Of a stretch of 64,000 nucleotides of DNA, positions 55,212 through 64,000 are shown piece by piece. The position numbers were made by a program, and so were the translations under genes. The DNA lies in NCBI GenBank assembly GCA_003326205.1, contig LWTK01000074.1, positions 124,001 through 188,000 on the forward strand, in the 5' to 3' direction. Below the pieces are notes generated by a model. That model saw nothing but the letters and a program-made list of their open reading frames with translations. It was not told the origin of the DNA and ran no database searches. Source of the DNA: Nostoc sp. ATCC 43529 (GTDB taxonomy: Bacteria > Cyanobacteriota > Cyanobacteriia > Cyanobacteriales > Nostocaceae). Each line of letters begins with the position of its first letter. Within the stretch, counting starts at the first letter, position 1.

Positions 55212-56024
55212 ATGGCAGCTTTGGGACAAGCAGCAAGACTAGGAATTGAGCCATTTGAAAACTCAGGAGTAGTAGAACTACGTCCTGATAGAACAGAAGC
55301 AGATGTGGCAGTGGTGATTAGAGCAGCTTACCGTCAGGTATTGGGTAATGCATACCTACTCGAAGGCGAGCGTCTAGAAAGTGCGGAATCATTGCTACAG
55401 CAAGGTACAATTTCAGTCCGGGGTTTTGTATCAGCCATTGCTCAATCAGAACTCTATCGTGAGAAGTTTTTCTACTCCAACTCACAAACTCGATTTATCG
55501 AGTTGAATTATAAGCATTTATTAGGTCGTGCGCCGGAAGATGAGTCGGAAATTTCGTACCATGTTGAGCTATACAATTCAAAGGGTTACGAAGCGGAAAT
55601 AAATTCTTATATTGACTCATCAGAATATCAAGAGAACTTTGGTGAAAATATTGTGCCCTACTACCGAGGCTTTAAAAGCCAAGTAGGAAAGAAAAACGTT
55701 GGCTATGGCCGACTGTTTCAATTGTATCGGGGTTATGCAAATAGCGATCGCGCTCAAGGGACAAAACAAGGAAAGCTAACTTGGGAAATAGCTAAGAATC
55801 TGGCTTCACCCATCTACCCAGTATCTTCAGGAGCCTTAACTGGTCTGTCTACAGGTAGTCGTGGAGAAGCATACCGGATTAGATACCTACAAGCAGCTTC
55901 TCCCAATTCAACTGTAGTACGGCGGGGTACTGCGGAGTTGATAGTTCCCTACGAACAACTTTCTAGTAAGTTGCAGCAACTCAATCGTAAAGGCAGTAAA
56001 GTGATTAGCCTCACAGCTGTGTAA
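55212..56024 (+). CDS. cpcC: phycocyanin rod linker 1 (CpcC/CpcH type)
   Basis: The 270-residue protein is preceded by GGAGG. The PBS-linker domain has [40 protein letters not shown] and [19 protein letters not shown]; the C-terminal CpcD-like domain ends [18 protein letters not shown]. It connects phycocyanin hexamers in the rod. Two tandem linkers after cpcA, as here, is the layout of the red-light-inducible cpc2 (cpcB2A2H2I2D2) operon of F. diplosiphon. Confidence 0.9.
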   Translation: MAALGQAARLGIEPFENSGVVELRPDRTEADVAVVIRAAYRQVLGNAYLLEGERLESAESLLQQGTISVRGFVSAIAQSELYREKFFYSNSQTRFIELNYKHLLGRAPEDESEISYHVELYNSKGYEAEINSYIDSSEYQENFGENIVPYYRGFKSQVGKKNVGYGRLFQLYRGYANSDRAQGTKQGKLTWEIAKNLASPIYPVSSGALTGLSTGSRGEAYRIRYLQAASPNSTVVRRGTAELIVPYEQLSSKLQQLNRKGSKVISLTAV

Positions 56025-56147
56025 GTCAGGAATAGGGTTAGGGGAATAGGGAGTAGGGAGTAGTTACGGCATTTGATTACTCTCGATTCCCTATTGTTTA
56101 CTCCCCTGACCAATGCGAACCAGGTATACTCAAGGAGAATTTTGAAG

Positions 56148-57017
56148 ATGGCGATTACAACAGCAGCGTCCCGTCTAGGGGCAGAACCTTTTATTGATAG
56201 CGCTCCTGTAGAATTGCGTCCAAATGCAACTAAAGAAGATATACAAAGAGTAATTTCTGCCGTCTATCGTCAGTTATTGGGCAATGACTACATATTGGCA
56301 GCTGACCGCCTCATCAGTGCTGAATCTATTTTGCGCGATGGCAAAATCACCGTACAAGAGTTTGTGCGTCAAGTAGCTAAATCAGAACTGTACAAAAAGA
56401 AATTTTTCTACGACAATTTCCAAACTCGCGTCATTGAACTGAACTATAAACATTTGTTGGGTCGTGCTCCTTACGATGAGTCTGATGTGGTTTTTCACTT
56501 AGACCTGTACCAAAATAAAGGTTACGATGCCGACATTGATTCCTATATTGATTCACCAGAGTATCAAGCCAACTTTGGGGAAAATATAGTGCCTTACTAT
56601 CGCGGGTTTCAAACTCAAACAGGGCAGAAAACTGTCGGATTTAGCCGGATATTCCAACTTTATCGCGGCTATGCCAGCAGCGATCGCTCCCAACTCAAAG
56701 GTAAGTCTTCCCGTTTGGCTAGCGAATTAGGTCGTAATGCTGCATCAGCGGTGATTCCTCCCTCCGGTGGCCCCTCAGGCTTTGCCTATGTTGCTTCTGC
56801 CAAAGGCGTTACCCCTAACAGCACTTTCGGTGGTGCAGGAACTTTTGGTAAAGAAGGCAGACTCTACCGCATTGAAGTAGCAGGCGTTTTTGGAGCGGGA
56901 TATCCTAAGACACGCCGTGTTAATCAAGCTGTGATTTTACCATATGAAGAGCTATCTAGCTACTTCCAAAGAGTTGTAAAACAAGGTGGTAAAATCGCCA
57001 GCGTCAAGCCACTTTAA
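56148..57017 (+). CDS. cpcC: phycocyanin rod linker 2 (CpcC/CpcI type)
   Basis: ATG 56148 (AAGGAG upstream) gives 289 residues; an open extension to 56073 lacks homology. N-terminus [15 protein letters not shown], linker core [38 protein letters not shown], then a Gly/Ser-rich spacer and a CpcD-like domain ending [13 protein letters not shown]. It is a paralogue of the preceding linker. Confidence 0.92.
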   Translation: MAITTAASRLGAEPFIDSAPVELRPNATKEDIQRVISAVYRQLLGNDYILAADRLISAESILRDGKITVQEFVRQVAKSELYKKKFFYDNFQTRVIELNYKHLLGRAPYDESDVVFHLDLYQNKGYDADIDSYIDSPEYQANFGENIVPYYRGFQTQTGQKTVGFSRIFQLYRGYASSDRSQLKGKSSRLASELGRNAASAVIPPSGGPSGFAYVASAKGVTPNSTFGGAGTFGKEGRLYRIEVAGVFGAGYPKTRRVNQAVILPYEELSSYFQRVVKQGGKIASVKPL

Positions 57018-57130
57018 AGTCATTGGTCATTAGTCATTAGTCATTAGTCATTGGTCATTAGTCATTAATCATTGGTTATTGTTAACCAACAAATGACAAA
57101 GGACAAACGACAAATGACAAATGACTAATA
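57018..57130. repeat. (ttagtca / aatgaca) heptamer repeats
   Basis: About eight ttagtca-type units and then a short aatgaca block fill the gap between linker 2 and cpcD. The two halves are complementary, so they could form a long hairpin in the cpc message. Confidence 0.8.
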
Positions 57131-57160
57131 AAAATTTTGAAATGAATTTTAAATTGATTT

Positions 57161-57442
57161 ATGGTTGGACAATTTATTGGTGGTAGAACTAGTAGCCGCT
57201 ACTTCCGCTATGAAGTAGTTGGTTTGCGCCAAAGTGAACAAACCCAAAAAATCAGCTATCCGATTCGTTCTAGTGCCAGCACATTTATCACAGTGCCTGA
57301 GAATCGGATGAGTCAAGAAATGCAGCGGATTGCTCGCTTGGGTGGCAAAATAGTTAGTATTCAGCCATTGAATTCTGAGACGAAAACAGATAGCGAACAG
57401 AGCAATCCTCCTTCTGATGAATTCCAATCCGCAGAAATTTGA
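57161..57442 (+). CDS. cpcD: small rod-capping linker CpcD
   Basis: A 93-residue protein with YFRYEVVGLRQSEQT, SASTFITVPENRMSQEMQRI and LGGKIVSIQPL, the CpcD domain that caps the outer end of phycocyanin rods. The Ser/Asp-rich tail overlaps the start of cpcE by 26 bases. Confidence 0.92.
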   Translation: MVGQFIGGRTSSRYFRYEVVGLRQSEQTQKISYPIRSSASTFITVPENRMSQEMQRIARLGGKIVSIQPLNSETKTDSEQSNPPSDEFQSAEI

Positions 57443-58262
57443 AGATTTATCCCCTCCAGGGGATTCACCTGGAGGAGAACAGCTGACAGTAGAACAGGCG
57501 ATCGCAAATCTCCAAAGTACAGATTTAGGTTTGCGGTTTTATGCCGCCTGGTGGTTGGGTAGGTTTCGGATATGCGAACCAGTTGCAGTTACAAGACTGA
57601 TTCAAGCCCTAGAGGATGAAGACGATAGAACGCCAGAAGGCGGATATCCTTTGCGGCGCAACGCAGCTAGAGCATTAGGGAAAATCGGCGATCGCCAGGC
57701 AGTAAAACCTTTAATTGCTTGTTTAGACTGCTCAGATTTTTATGTCCGAGAAGCAGCAGCACAATCTTTAGATATGCTAGGCGATGCGGTTTGTGTTCCT
57801 GCACTGATTGAATTATTAAAAGCAGGTTTGCAAGGAGAGCAACTAAAGTCACAGCAGCCAGATTTATCCCAACCTTACGATGCAATTATCGAAGCCTTGG
57901 GAAGCTTGCAGGCTACTGAGTCGATTCCTTTGGTCAAACCATTTTTAGAGCATCCCATAGAATTGGTGCAATATGCGGCTGCACGAGCCATGTATCAGCT
58001 AACCCAAGAACCAGTTTATGGAGAACGGTTGGTAAAGGCTTTGGCAGGTGAAAAACTGCAATTGCGTCGAGCTGTATTGGCAGACTTGGGAGCCATCGGC
58101 TATTTACCCGCAGCTGAGGCCATAGCCGAGACTTTGGCAGAAAATAGCCTCAAACTCATCTCTCTCAAAGGATTATTGGAACATCAAGTCAATGACACAA
58201 CAACAAGTACTTTACCAGCAGGTGCTATTAAAGTGATGAATTTGATGGACTCGTTGTTGTAG
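57417..58262 (+). CDS. cpcE: phycocyanin alpha lyase subunit CpcE
   Basis: The 281-residue protein is built of HEAT-like repeats, with the diagnostic RFYAAWWLGRFR, ALEDEDDRTPEGGYPLRRNA and ARALGKIGDRQAVKPLI. With CpcF it forms the E/F heterodimer that attaches phycocyanobilin to Cys84 of CpcA. PecE of phycoerythrocyanin is a relative, but a PecF partner is not seen here. Confidence 0.92.
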   Translation: MNSNPQKFEDLSPPGDSPGGEQLTVEQAIANLQSTDLGLRFYAAWWLGRFRICEPVAVTRLIQALEDEDDRTPEGGYPLRRNAARALGKIGDRQAVKPLIACLDCSDFYVREAAAQSLDMLGDAVCVPALIELLKAGLQGEQLKSQQPDLSQPYDAIIEALGSLQATESIPLVKPFLEHPIELVQYAAARAMYQLTQEPVYGERLVKALAGEKLQLRRAVLADLGAIGYLPAAEAIAETLAENSLKLISLKGLLEHQVNDTTTSTLPAGAIKVMNLMDSLL

Positions 58263-58319
58263 TCATAATCCCTTAGGAATGAGTTGTGATTAATACTTAA
58301 AAATCAAATTTTTTTCACA

Positions 58320-58365
58320 TATAAACCCCCAACCCATTGTCAAAGTAGGGCTAGGGGGTTTATAT
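58320..58365 (+). other. hairpin between cpcE and cpcF
   Basis: tataaaccccc and gggggtttata are 11-bp arms over 44 bases, followed by a T/A-rich tail. It may weaken transcription into cpcF or be a mobile palindrome. Confidence 0.6.
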
Positions 58366-58411
58366 ATAATGCTAACTACGGATAACTTAAGCTACAATTG
58401 GCTGACTGATA

Positions 58412-59149
58412 ATGACTCGTAAAATGAATATGGATAACAGTGAACTTGCCCAAATATTGATTCGTGCTGTGGAAGAAGCAGATTCATCAGATCGCTTGTT
58501 AGATGCAGTTCAAGAGTTAGCAGCAGCTCGTATAGAAGAATCTGTACCCACCTTGATTGCAGCTTTGGGCTACAATAATCCAGGGGCGGCGGTGGCGGCG
58601 GTAGATGGATTGATTGCCATCGGAGAACCCGCAGTGGCACCGCTATTGAAATTAATCGATGACTACAATTATGGGGCTAGAGCCTGGGCAATTCGCGCCT
58701 TAGCTGGAATTGGGGATTTACGGGCCTTGGAGACTTTGCTAGAGGCAGCAAAAACCGATTTTTCCTTGAGTGTGCGGCGGGCAGCAGCTAGGGGACTAGG
58801 GACATTACGCTGGTATCAACTACCATCTGAAAAAGTAGAATCTGTTCAGACTCAGGTAATAGAAGCATTACTATTCATTTCTGAAGATCCAGAGTGGGTG
58901 GTGCGCTATGCAGTAGTCACAAGTTTAGAAGCACTAGCAACGGCGATGGCAATTACCTTACCAGATCGACCCTCGCACATTAAAGATCGACTCCAGCAAA
59001 TATTAGATACAGATCCAGATCTGGGAGTTCGTACCCGTGCTAAATTTGCACTGCAAAAAATTCAGCAGCCACAGCATCAACAAGTATTTGCATTTAAAAC
59101 AAAACAAGAAGAAACTGAAACGCCTCATCGTGGCGGTAGTAGACGTTAA
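58412..59149 (+). CDS. cpcF: phycocyanin alpha lyase subunit CpcF
   Basis: A 245-residue HEAT-repeat protein with ELAAARIEESVPTLIAALGY, AVDGLIAIGEPAVAPLL, DDYNYGARAWAIRALAGIGD and ARGLGTLRW, typical of CpcF. It pairs with CpcE. The start could also be the ATG at 58424 or 58430. It ends the operon. Confidence 0.92.
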   Translation: MTRKMNMDNSELAQILIRAVEEADSSDRLLDAVQELAAARIEESVPTLIAALGYNNPGAAVAAVDGLIAIGEPAVAPLLKLIDDYNYGARAWAIRALAGIGDLRALETLLEAAKTDFSLSVRRAAARGLGTLRWYQLPSEKVESVQTQVIEALLFISEDPEWVVRYAVVTSLEALATAMAITLPDRPSHIKDRLQQILDTDPDLGVRTRAKFALQKIQQPQHQQVFAFKTKQEETETPHRGGSRR

Positions 59150-59223
59150 GGCTATAGGTAGTTAGCTGAAAACTCAATGTTTCAAGCTTGGAGTTTCGAG
59201 TTCCAAGCTTGCAGTCTTGTGTT

Positions 59224-59370
59224 AACGTGAATTCGATGTCTAGGATTTTGACCTCACCCCCAGCCCCTCTCCTTCAAGGAAAGGGGAGCAAAAAGCCTAA
59301 TTTTTCGTTACTCGTCCCTCTCATATTAGGAGAGGGAGGCTGGGTGGGTTTGTCTTGTCGAATTCACGTT
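59224..59370. repeat. MITE-like element, 147 bp, 13-bp terminal inverted repeats
   Basis: Ends aacgtgaattcga and tcgaattcacgtt are perfect inverted repeats. The interior has the ctcacccccagcccct class of palindrome also seen at 18205. Downstream to 59588 there is AT-rich DNA without a gene. Confidence 0.75.
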
Positions 59371-59588
59371 GTGTTATTACAACTGTAATTAAATTTGTAC
59401 TTAAATGCTGCAACGTTTTTCCAGAGATGATTAATTTTGATGAGTTACCAATTTAGAAATTTGATTACTCATCAAAGTTTATTAATATTATGAAATGATG
59501 GAGCAATAAAGGTTTGAGTACAGAATTAAAAAGTGCGATCGCACTTACAATATGACGAAAAATATTCCCAGCCATTAGATAGTCTTAA

Positions 59589-60248
59589 TCAAAAACCATA
59601 TCCTGAAGCCAAATACTTAATTTCCTCCTGAATGTTACTCCGGGCGAATGGTTCGGCAAACTCCAACATTAAAGGCGTGAAGTAAATATGCGATCGCTTT
59701 AAAAATCTTTCTAAAACCTGCCGCCGCCCTGCGATATACTCTGCTTTTGAAACCCAGTCATATTCCTGGCGAATAGCATAGACATATTCTGCATAATCAA
59801 CTGGACTAGTAGCAAAAATCGCTAAATCTGCATCAAGTAGGACTTGGCTATCAAAGTCATCCACCGCAGCTTGGTGTTCTTTGGTATTCAGAATCAAGCG
59901 GGTGACAGTAGCTATGGTACTTTCTGAAATACCTAAATTACTCAACAATTCAAGAGCATATTCCGCACTTTTTTGTTCATTATCTTCAGCCTGAGTGTCA
60001 TACACTACATCATGAAACCAGGCAGCAAATTGAACAGCAGTTACATTATTTGTGTAACCTTGCAAAATTTCAATCGTGTTCAGGACGCGATGAATGTGTT
60101 TGAGCGTGTGGTAATGGCGATCGCTGCTAGAGTAAGCTGTAACCAACTGATTAAAAGCTTTATCAGCCGCTACTTCGTCAACGCCAAAAGGCTGGAGTGT
60201 GCGCTGCCAGAGAGAAAATAAGATACTCGTGAGGTTTTCTGTAAACAT
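59589..60248 (-). CDS. HD-domain protein (predicted metal-dependent phosphohydrolase)
   Basis: The 219-residue protein has the HD signature: RHYHTLKHIHRVL supplies the first His, AAWFHDVVYD the HD pair, and LDADLAIFA a distal Asp. It would hydrolyse a phosphate ester, possibly a nucleotide; substrate unknown. Divergent from putA. Confidence 0.85.
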   Translation of the reverse strand: MFTENLTSILFSLWQRTLQPFGVDEVAADKAFNQLVTAYSSSDRHYHTLKHIHRVLNTIEILQGYTNNVTAVQFAAWFHDVVYDTQAEDNEQKSAEYALELLSNLGISESTIATVTRLILNTKEHQAAVDDFDSQVLLDADLAIFATSPVDYAEYVYAIRQEYDWVSKAEYIAGRRQVLERFLKRSHIYFTPLMLEFAEPFARSNIQEEIKYLASGYGF

Positions 60249-60354
60249 AGCGTTAATATCCCCACTCCTAGTATGGCTGAGCCAAAGTCTTGTACTGCAA
60301 CATCTGTCCCATCAAGTTAAAAATATATCAACAAAAGGATAACACTTGTCAGTG

Positions 60355-60535
60355 GTTGAATAGGGTATGGGGTATTGGGCATTGGGCATGGGGCAAGCAG
60401 GAAGTGGGAGGTGTGGGAGGATGGTGAAGAAATCTTTCCCCCTCTCTCCCCAGACTCCCCACACTTCCCCATCTCCCCTGCTCCCCATCTCCCCATCTCC
60501 CCATACCCCATACCCAATGCCCAATGCCCCAATAT
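60355..60535. repeat. G-rich/C-rich inverted repeat block
   Basis: (gggcatt)-type heptamers on the left (60360-60390) and complementary (cccaatg) units on the right (60500-60530) flank a C-rich stretch of ctccccat units. It lies just upstream of putA; a frame through it is an artefact. Confidence 0.75.
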
Positions 60536-60607
60536 AATTAAAGCGTCAAAATAGAAGACACAGGTTTTCTACAAAAAACCTTGTCTTGAATAAGGAGTTT
60601 ATTATCA

Positions 60608-63607
60608 GTGGTATTACAAGTACAAACAAGCACCTACGAAGCTAAAACTCAAGAAATTGCTAAACAACTTCTCGCAGCTACCCAAGAAAACCGTTCGTTT
60701 TTTGCTTCTCTACGCGATCAAATGCGCTGGGATGATAAATTACTAGCTTGGGCAATGAGTAATCCTGGGTTGCGGGTGCAATTATTTCGGTTTATAGACA
60801 CGTTACCTGCTTTGCACAGTAAATCAGAAATTGCCTCTCATTTACAAGAATATTTAGGTGATGAATCTGTAGAATTACCGGCGGCTTTAAAGGGAATGCT
60901 AAACTTTGCTAACCCCGACTCTGTACCAGGACAAGTCGCTGCTACAACCGTTGGTACGGCGGTTGAAACGCTTGCTCATAAATATATTGCTGGGGAAAAT
61001 ATTAAACAAGTCATCAAAACAGTTGAACGACTGCGAAAAGAAAAAATGGCTTTCACCATTGATTTACTTGGTGAAGCGGTAATTACTGAAGCCGAAGCGC
61101 AATCTTATCTAGAACGCTATCTAGAATTAATGCAACAATTGGTGGAAGCATCGAAGAATTGGGCAGTCATACGAGCTATTGATGAGGCTGATGGCGAACC
61201 GCTACCAAAAGTCCAGGTTTCTGTTAAATTAACGGCGTTTTATTCGCAATTTGACCCATTAGATGCTAAAGGTAGTGAAGAACGAGTTAGCGATCGCATT
61301 CGTATTCTCTTACGTCGTGCCAAAGAATTAGGCGCAGCTGTCCATTTTGATATGGAACAGTATGCATATAAGGACATAACTCTTAATATCTTGAAAAAAC
61401 TCTTACTAGAAGAAGAGTTTCGGCAACGTACAGACATTGGCATTACAACTCAAGCATATCTGCGTGATAGCGAACAAGATGTTAAAAACGTCATTTCTTG
61501 GTTAAAACAGCGCGGTTATCCCCTAACAATCCGTTTGGTAAAAGGCGCATATTGGGATCAGGAAACTATTAAATCAGCACAGAAGCACTGGCCACAGCCA
61601 GTTTACAATGATAAAGCCGCAACTGACGCTAACTTTGAAACCATTACTCAGTTATTGCTAGAAAATCATCAATATGTGTATTCTGCCATTGGTAGTCATA
61701 ATGTGCGATCGCACGCCCGTGCCATTGCCATAGCCGAAACTTTAAATGTCCCCCGCCGTCGCTTTGAATTGCAAGTCCTCTACGGTATGGGCGATAAAGT
61801 TGCCAAGGCTTTGGTTGATAGGGGTTATCGCGTTAGGGTTTACTGTCCTTACGGTGAATTATTGCCTGGAATGGCATATTTGATTCGACGATTGTTGGAA
61901 AATACCGCTAACAGTTCATTTTTACGCCAAAATCTCGAAAATCGTCCAATTGAAGAACTTTTAGCACCACCAGTCGTAAAAGACGCGGAGAATGAAAATT
62001 TCCCCGCGTCCCCACGTCCCCGTGTCCCCGCGTCCTCTTACTTCATCGGTGCAGCAGATACAGATTATGCTGAGGAGGAGGCTAGGAAGAAGGCAGCACA
62101 AGCTTTTGCAGCCGTTCGTCAACAGCTGGGTAAAACTTATTTACCGCTGATTAATGGGGAGTATGTTAATACGTCGCAATTTGTTGATTCTCTCAATCCT
62201 TCTAATTTTAGTGAAGTAGTTGGAAAAGTCGGATTAATCAGCGTTGAACAAGCCGAACAGGCGATGCAAGCTGCAAAGGCGGCGTTTCCTGGATGGCGGA
62301 AAACACCAGTTCAAGAACGCGCTAAGATTCTGCGAAAAGCGGCTGATTTGATGGAAGAACGCCGCGCTGAACTTTCCGCTTGGATGGTTTTGGAAGTTGG
62401 AAAACCAGTTAAGGAAGCTGATGGAGAGGTTTCCGAGGCGATAGATTTTTGTCGCTACTACGCCGATGAAATGGAACGGTTAGATAAAGGTGTGATTTAC
62501 GACATACCAGGTGAAACTAATCGTTATATTTACCAGCCACGGGGAATTGCTGTGGTGATTTCGCCTTGGAATTTTCCCCTGGCGATCGCTTGTGGGATGA
62601 CAGTTGCAGCCTTAGTCTCTGGTAATTGTACTCTCCTCAAACCTGCGGAAACGTCTTCTGTAATTGCCGCCAAACTCACAGAAATCTTGATAGATGCTGG
62701 GTTTCCTAAAGGTGTATTTCAATACGTACCTGGTAAGGGTTCCCAAGTCGGCGCTTATTTGGTAAATCATCCAGATACGCATGTGATTGCTTTTACTGGA
62801 TCTCAAGAAGTAGGTTGTCGAATTTACGCAGATGCAGCAACGTTAAAACCTGGGCAAAAGCACATGAAGCGAGTAATTGCTGAAATGGGAGGCAAAAATG
62901 CAATTATTGTTGATGAAAGTGCTGATTTAGACCAAGCAGTTGTCGGGGTAGTGCAGTCAGCATTTGGTTACAGCGGCCAAAAATGTTCTGCTTGTTCGCG
63001 GGTAGTTGTGCTGGAACCGATTTATGATGTCTTTGTGCAACGATTGGTGGAAGCCACAAAATCTCTGAACATTGGGGAAGCAGAGTTACCTAGTACCCAA
63101 GTCGGCCCGGTAATTGATGCCAATGCCCGCGATCGCATCCGCGAGTATATTGAAAAAGGTAAGGCAGAAGCACAATTAGCCTTGGAGTTACCAGCACCAG
63201 AACACGGATATTTTATCGGCCCTGTAATTTTTAGTGAAGTATCGCCCAATGCGGTAATTTCCCAACAAGAAATTTTTGGCCCTGTGCTAGCGGTAATTCG
63301 GGCCAAAGATTTCCAAGAAGCCTTAGCAGTAGCCAATGGAACTAACTACGCCTTGACTGGAGGACTTTATTCTCGAACACCTTCCCACATTCAACAAGCA
63401 CAGACAGAATTTGAAGTGGGGAATTTGTACATCAACCGCACTATCACAGGTGCTATAGTTGCACGGCAGCCCTTTGGCGGATTCAAACTTTCTGGAGTGG
63501 GTTCTAAAGCTGGCGGCCCTGATTATTTATTGCAATTCCTGGAACCACGCGCAGTCACAGAAAATATTCAGCGCCAAGGTTTTGCACCAATTGACGGAGT
63601 TGATTAA
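60608..63607 (+). CDS. putA: bifunctional proline dehydrogenase / L-glutamate gamma-semialdehyde dehydrogenase
   Basis: A 999-residue protein from a GTG with AAGGAG upstream. Residues about 100-455 are the proline dehydrogenase barrel (VSVKLTAFYSQFDPLD, FDMEQYAYKD, RLVKGAYWDQE, VRVYCPYGELLPGMAYLIRR). Residues about 490-990 are the aldehyde dehydrogenase (SPWNFPLAIACGM, AFTGSQEVG, EMGGKNAIIVD, catalytic Cys793 in GQKCSACSR). It oxidises proline to glutamate, using FAD then NAD. No N-terminal DNA-binding domain is present, so it is not the regulatory E. coli form. The linker (about 457-479) contains PASPRPRVPAS, encoded by a cgcgtcccc-type repeat: an intergenic heptamer repeat has entered the gene in frame. 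Confidence 0.95.
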   Translation: MVLQVQTSTYEAKTQEIAKQLLAATQENRSFFASLRDQMRWDDKLLAWAMSNPGLRVQLFRFIDTLPALHSKSEIASHLQEYLGDESVELPAALKGMLNFANPDSVPGQVAATTVGTAVETLAHKYIAGENIKQVIKTVERLRKEKMAFTIDLLGEAVITEAEAQSYLERYLELMQQLVEASKNWAVIRAIDEADGEPLPKVQVSVKLTAFYSQFDPLDAKGSEERVSDRIRILLRRAKELGAAVHFDMEQYAYKDITLNILKKLLLEEEFRQRTDIGITTQAYLRDSEQDVKNVISWLKQRGYPLTIRLVKGAYWDQETIKSAQKHWPQPVYNDKAATDANFETITQLLLENHQYVYSAIGSHNVRSHARAIAIAETLNVPRRRFELQVLYGMGDKVAKALVDRGYRVRVYCPYGELLPGMAYLIRRLLENTANSSFLRQNLENRPIEELLAPPVVKDAENENFPASPRPRVPASSYFIGAADTDYAEEEARKKAAQAFAAVRQQLGKTYLPLINGEYVNTSQFVDSLNPSNFSEVVGKVGLISVEQAEQAMQAAKAAFPGWRKTPVQERAKILRKAADLMEERRAELSAWMVLEVGKPVKEADGEVSEAIDFCRYYADEMERLDKGVIYDIPGETNRYIYQPRGIAVVISPWNFPLAIACGMTVAALVSGNCTLLKPAETSSVIAAKLTEILIDAGFPKGVFQYVPGKGSQVGAYLVNHPDTHVIAFTGSQEVGCRIYADAATLKPGQKHMKRVIAEMGGKNAIIVDESADLDQAVVGVVQSAFGYSGQKCSACSRVVVLEPIYDVFVQRLVEATKSLNIGEAELPSTQVGPVIDANARDRIREYIEKGKAEAQLALELPAPEHGYFIGPVIFSEVSPNAVISQQEIFGPVLAVIRAKDFQEALAVANGTNYALTGGLYSRTPSHIQQAQTEFEVGNLYINRTITGAIVARQPFGGFKLSGVGSKAGGPDYLLQFLEPRAVTENIQRQGFAPIDGVD

Positions 63608-63619
63608 AGTATAAAATTA

Positions 63620-63642
63620 GGTGGGGAAAACCCACCTTTTTT
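63620..63642 (+). terminator. rho-independent terminator after putA
   Basis: GGTGGG and CCCACC arms with a five-base loop (gaaaa), then six T. Confidence 0.93.
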
Positions 63643-63667
63643 ATATTCTAGAACTAGAGAAACTTGG

Positions 63668-64000
63668 ATGAGTAATTTAGTTATAAAAGTTGCTAAAATA
63701 CCTGAGGAATTTCCAGCGATCGCTGCAATTAGAAAATCAGTTTTTCAGGAAGAACAAGGGGTAGATCCTGCTTTAGAGTTTGATGGCAAAGATGAGATAT
63801 CTGACCATTTGATAGCTTATTTAAATGACAAAGCTTTAGGTACTACCAGAATTAGATATTTAGATGATCAAACTGCCAAAATCGAAAGACTTGCTGTTTT
63901 GTCTACAGCTAGAGGGCAAGGCATCGCGAAAAAAATCATGGAAAATGCACTTTTGTTTATAGGTAGTAAGAATATTCGAGAAGTTGTGATTCATTCTCAA
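63668..64000 (+). CDS. GNAT N-acetyltransferase (C-terminus outside window)
   Basis: From ATG 63668 the frame is open to the edge, 111 codons. FRVFQ-like start replaced by AIRKSVFQEEQGV, then LIAYLNDKALGTTRI, KIERLAVLSTARGQGIAKKI (the acetyl-CoA-binding RGQGIAKK loop). This is a YjcF/ElaA-type acetyltransferase; the substrate is unknown. It follows the putA terminator, so it is a separate unit. Confidence 0.85.
   Translation, partial: MSNLVIKVAKIPEEFPAIAAIRKSVFQEEQGVDPALEFDGKDEISDHLIAYLNDKALGTTRIRYLDDQTAKIERLAVLSTARGQGIAKKIMENALLFIGSKNIREVVIHSQ

Noticed and set aside
53947-58262. Phycoerythrocyanin (pecBA-pecEF) instead of phycocyanin
   Set aside because: The alpha subunit keeps CpcA-type sequence around the C-terminus and the two HEAT proteins fit CpcE/CpcF; only a few residues after the bilin are PEC-like.
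1-64000. tRNA or rRNA genes
   Set aside because: No cloverleaf or rRNA signature was recognised by eye; a covariance-model scan would be needed to be certain.

Overview
The window looks like the chromosome of a filamentous, probably heterocyst-forming cyanobacterium of the Nostoc/Calothrix/Tolypothrix type. The octamer GCGATCGC (HIP1) is very frequent. Many intergenic gaps hold the heptamer tandem repeats known from this group and short inverted-repeat elements. The window also carries genes for phycobilisome rods and for phycoerythrobilin (PEB) synthesis. No rRNA, tRNA, CRISPR array or phage block was recognised.

Left part (1-8.3 kb): a lipid or natural-product fragment on the minus strand. 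It has an APS kinase and an edge-truncated megaenzyme (fatty-acyl-AMP ligase, carrier protein, alpha-oxoamine synthase), with an internally deleted IS1-type remnant between them. Next come decayed pieces of a glycosyltransferase and of a GH1/RmlD sugar-nucleotide gene, then an ATP-grasp ligase of unknown substrate. From 8.3 to 15 kb there are two large signalling proteins, a hybrid histidine kinase and a GGDEF/EAL protein.

Fluoride module (15.1-18.0 kb): a fluoride riboswitch with a recognisable pseudoknot precedes a CPA-type antiporter fused to a UspA domain and then crcB. A second crcB lies tail-to-tail with the first.

Middle (18.6-40.4 kb): a DpdE-like SNF2 helicase, a DUF4350/MoxR pair, an SGNH esterase with a PEP-CTERM tail, a PPOX/HugZ-like protein, an alpha/beta hydrolase, a zinc metalloprotease, a 5'-truncated DUF4347/RTX gene, an AAA ATPase with an N-terminal helix-turn-helix-like segment, a methyltransferase, aspartate aminotransferase and DacB.

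Phycobilisome island (40.5-59.2 kb): a rod linker with a coiled-coil tail; an operon cpeC-cpeE-cpeS-cpeT-cpeR on the minus strand, which lacks cpeD; an orphan phycobiliprotein-like protein divergent from a HEAT-repeat protein; a second CpeS-type lyase; pebA-pebB, which make PEB; and a complete phycocyanin operon (cpcB, cpcA, two rod linkers, cpcD, cpcE, cpcF) with a strong hairpin after cpcA. No phycoerythrin structural genes (cpeBA) lie in the window. A heavy-metal cassette sits in the middle of this island: a metallothionein, a CmtR-like ArsR sensor with a palindromic operator between them, and a MerC-like membrane protein.

Right end: an HD-domain protein, bifunctional proline dehydrogenase/P5C dehydrogenase (PutA) and a GNAT acetyltransferase cut by the window edge.
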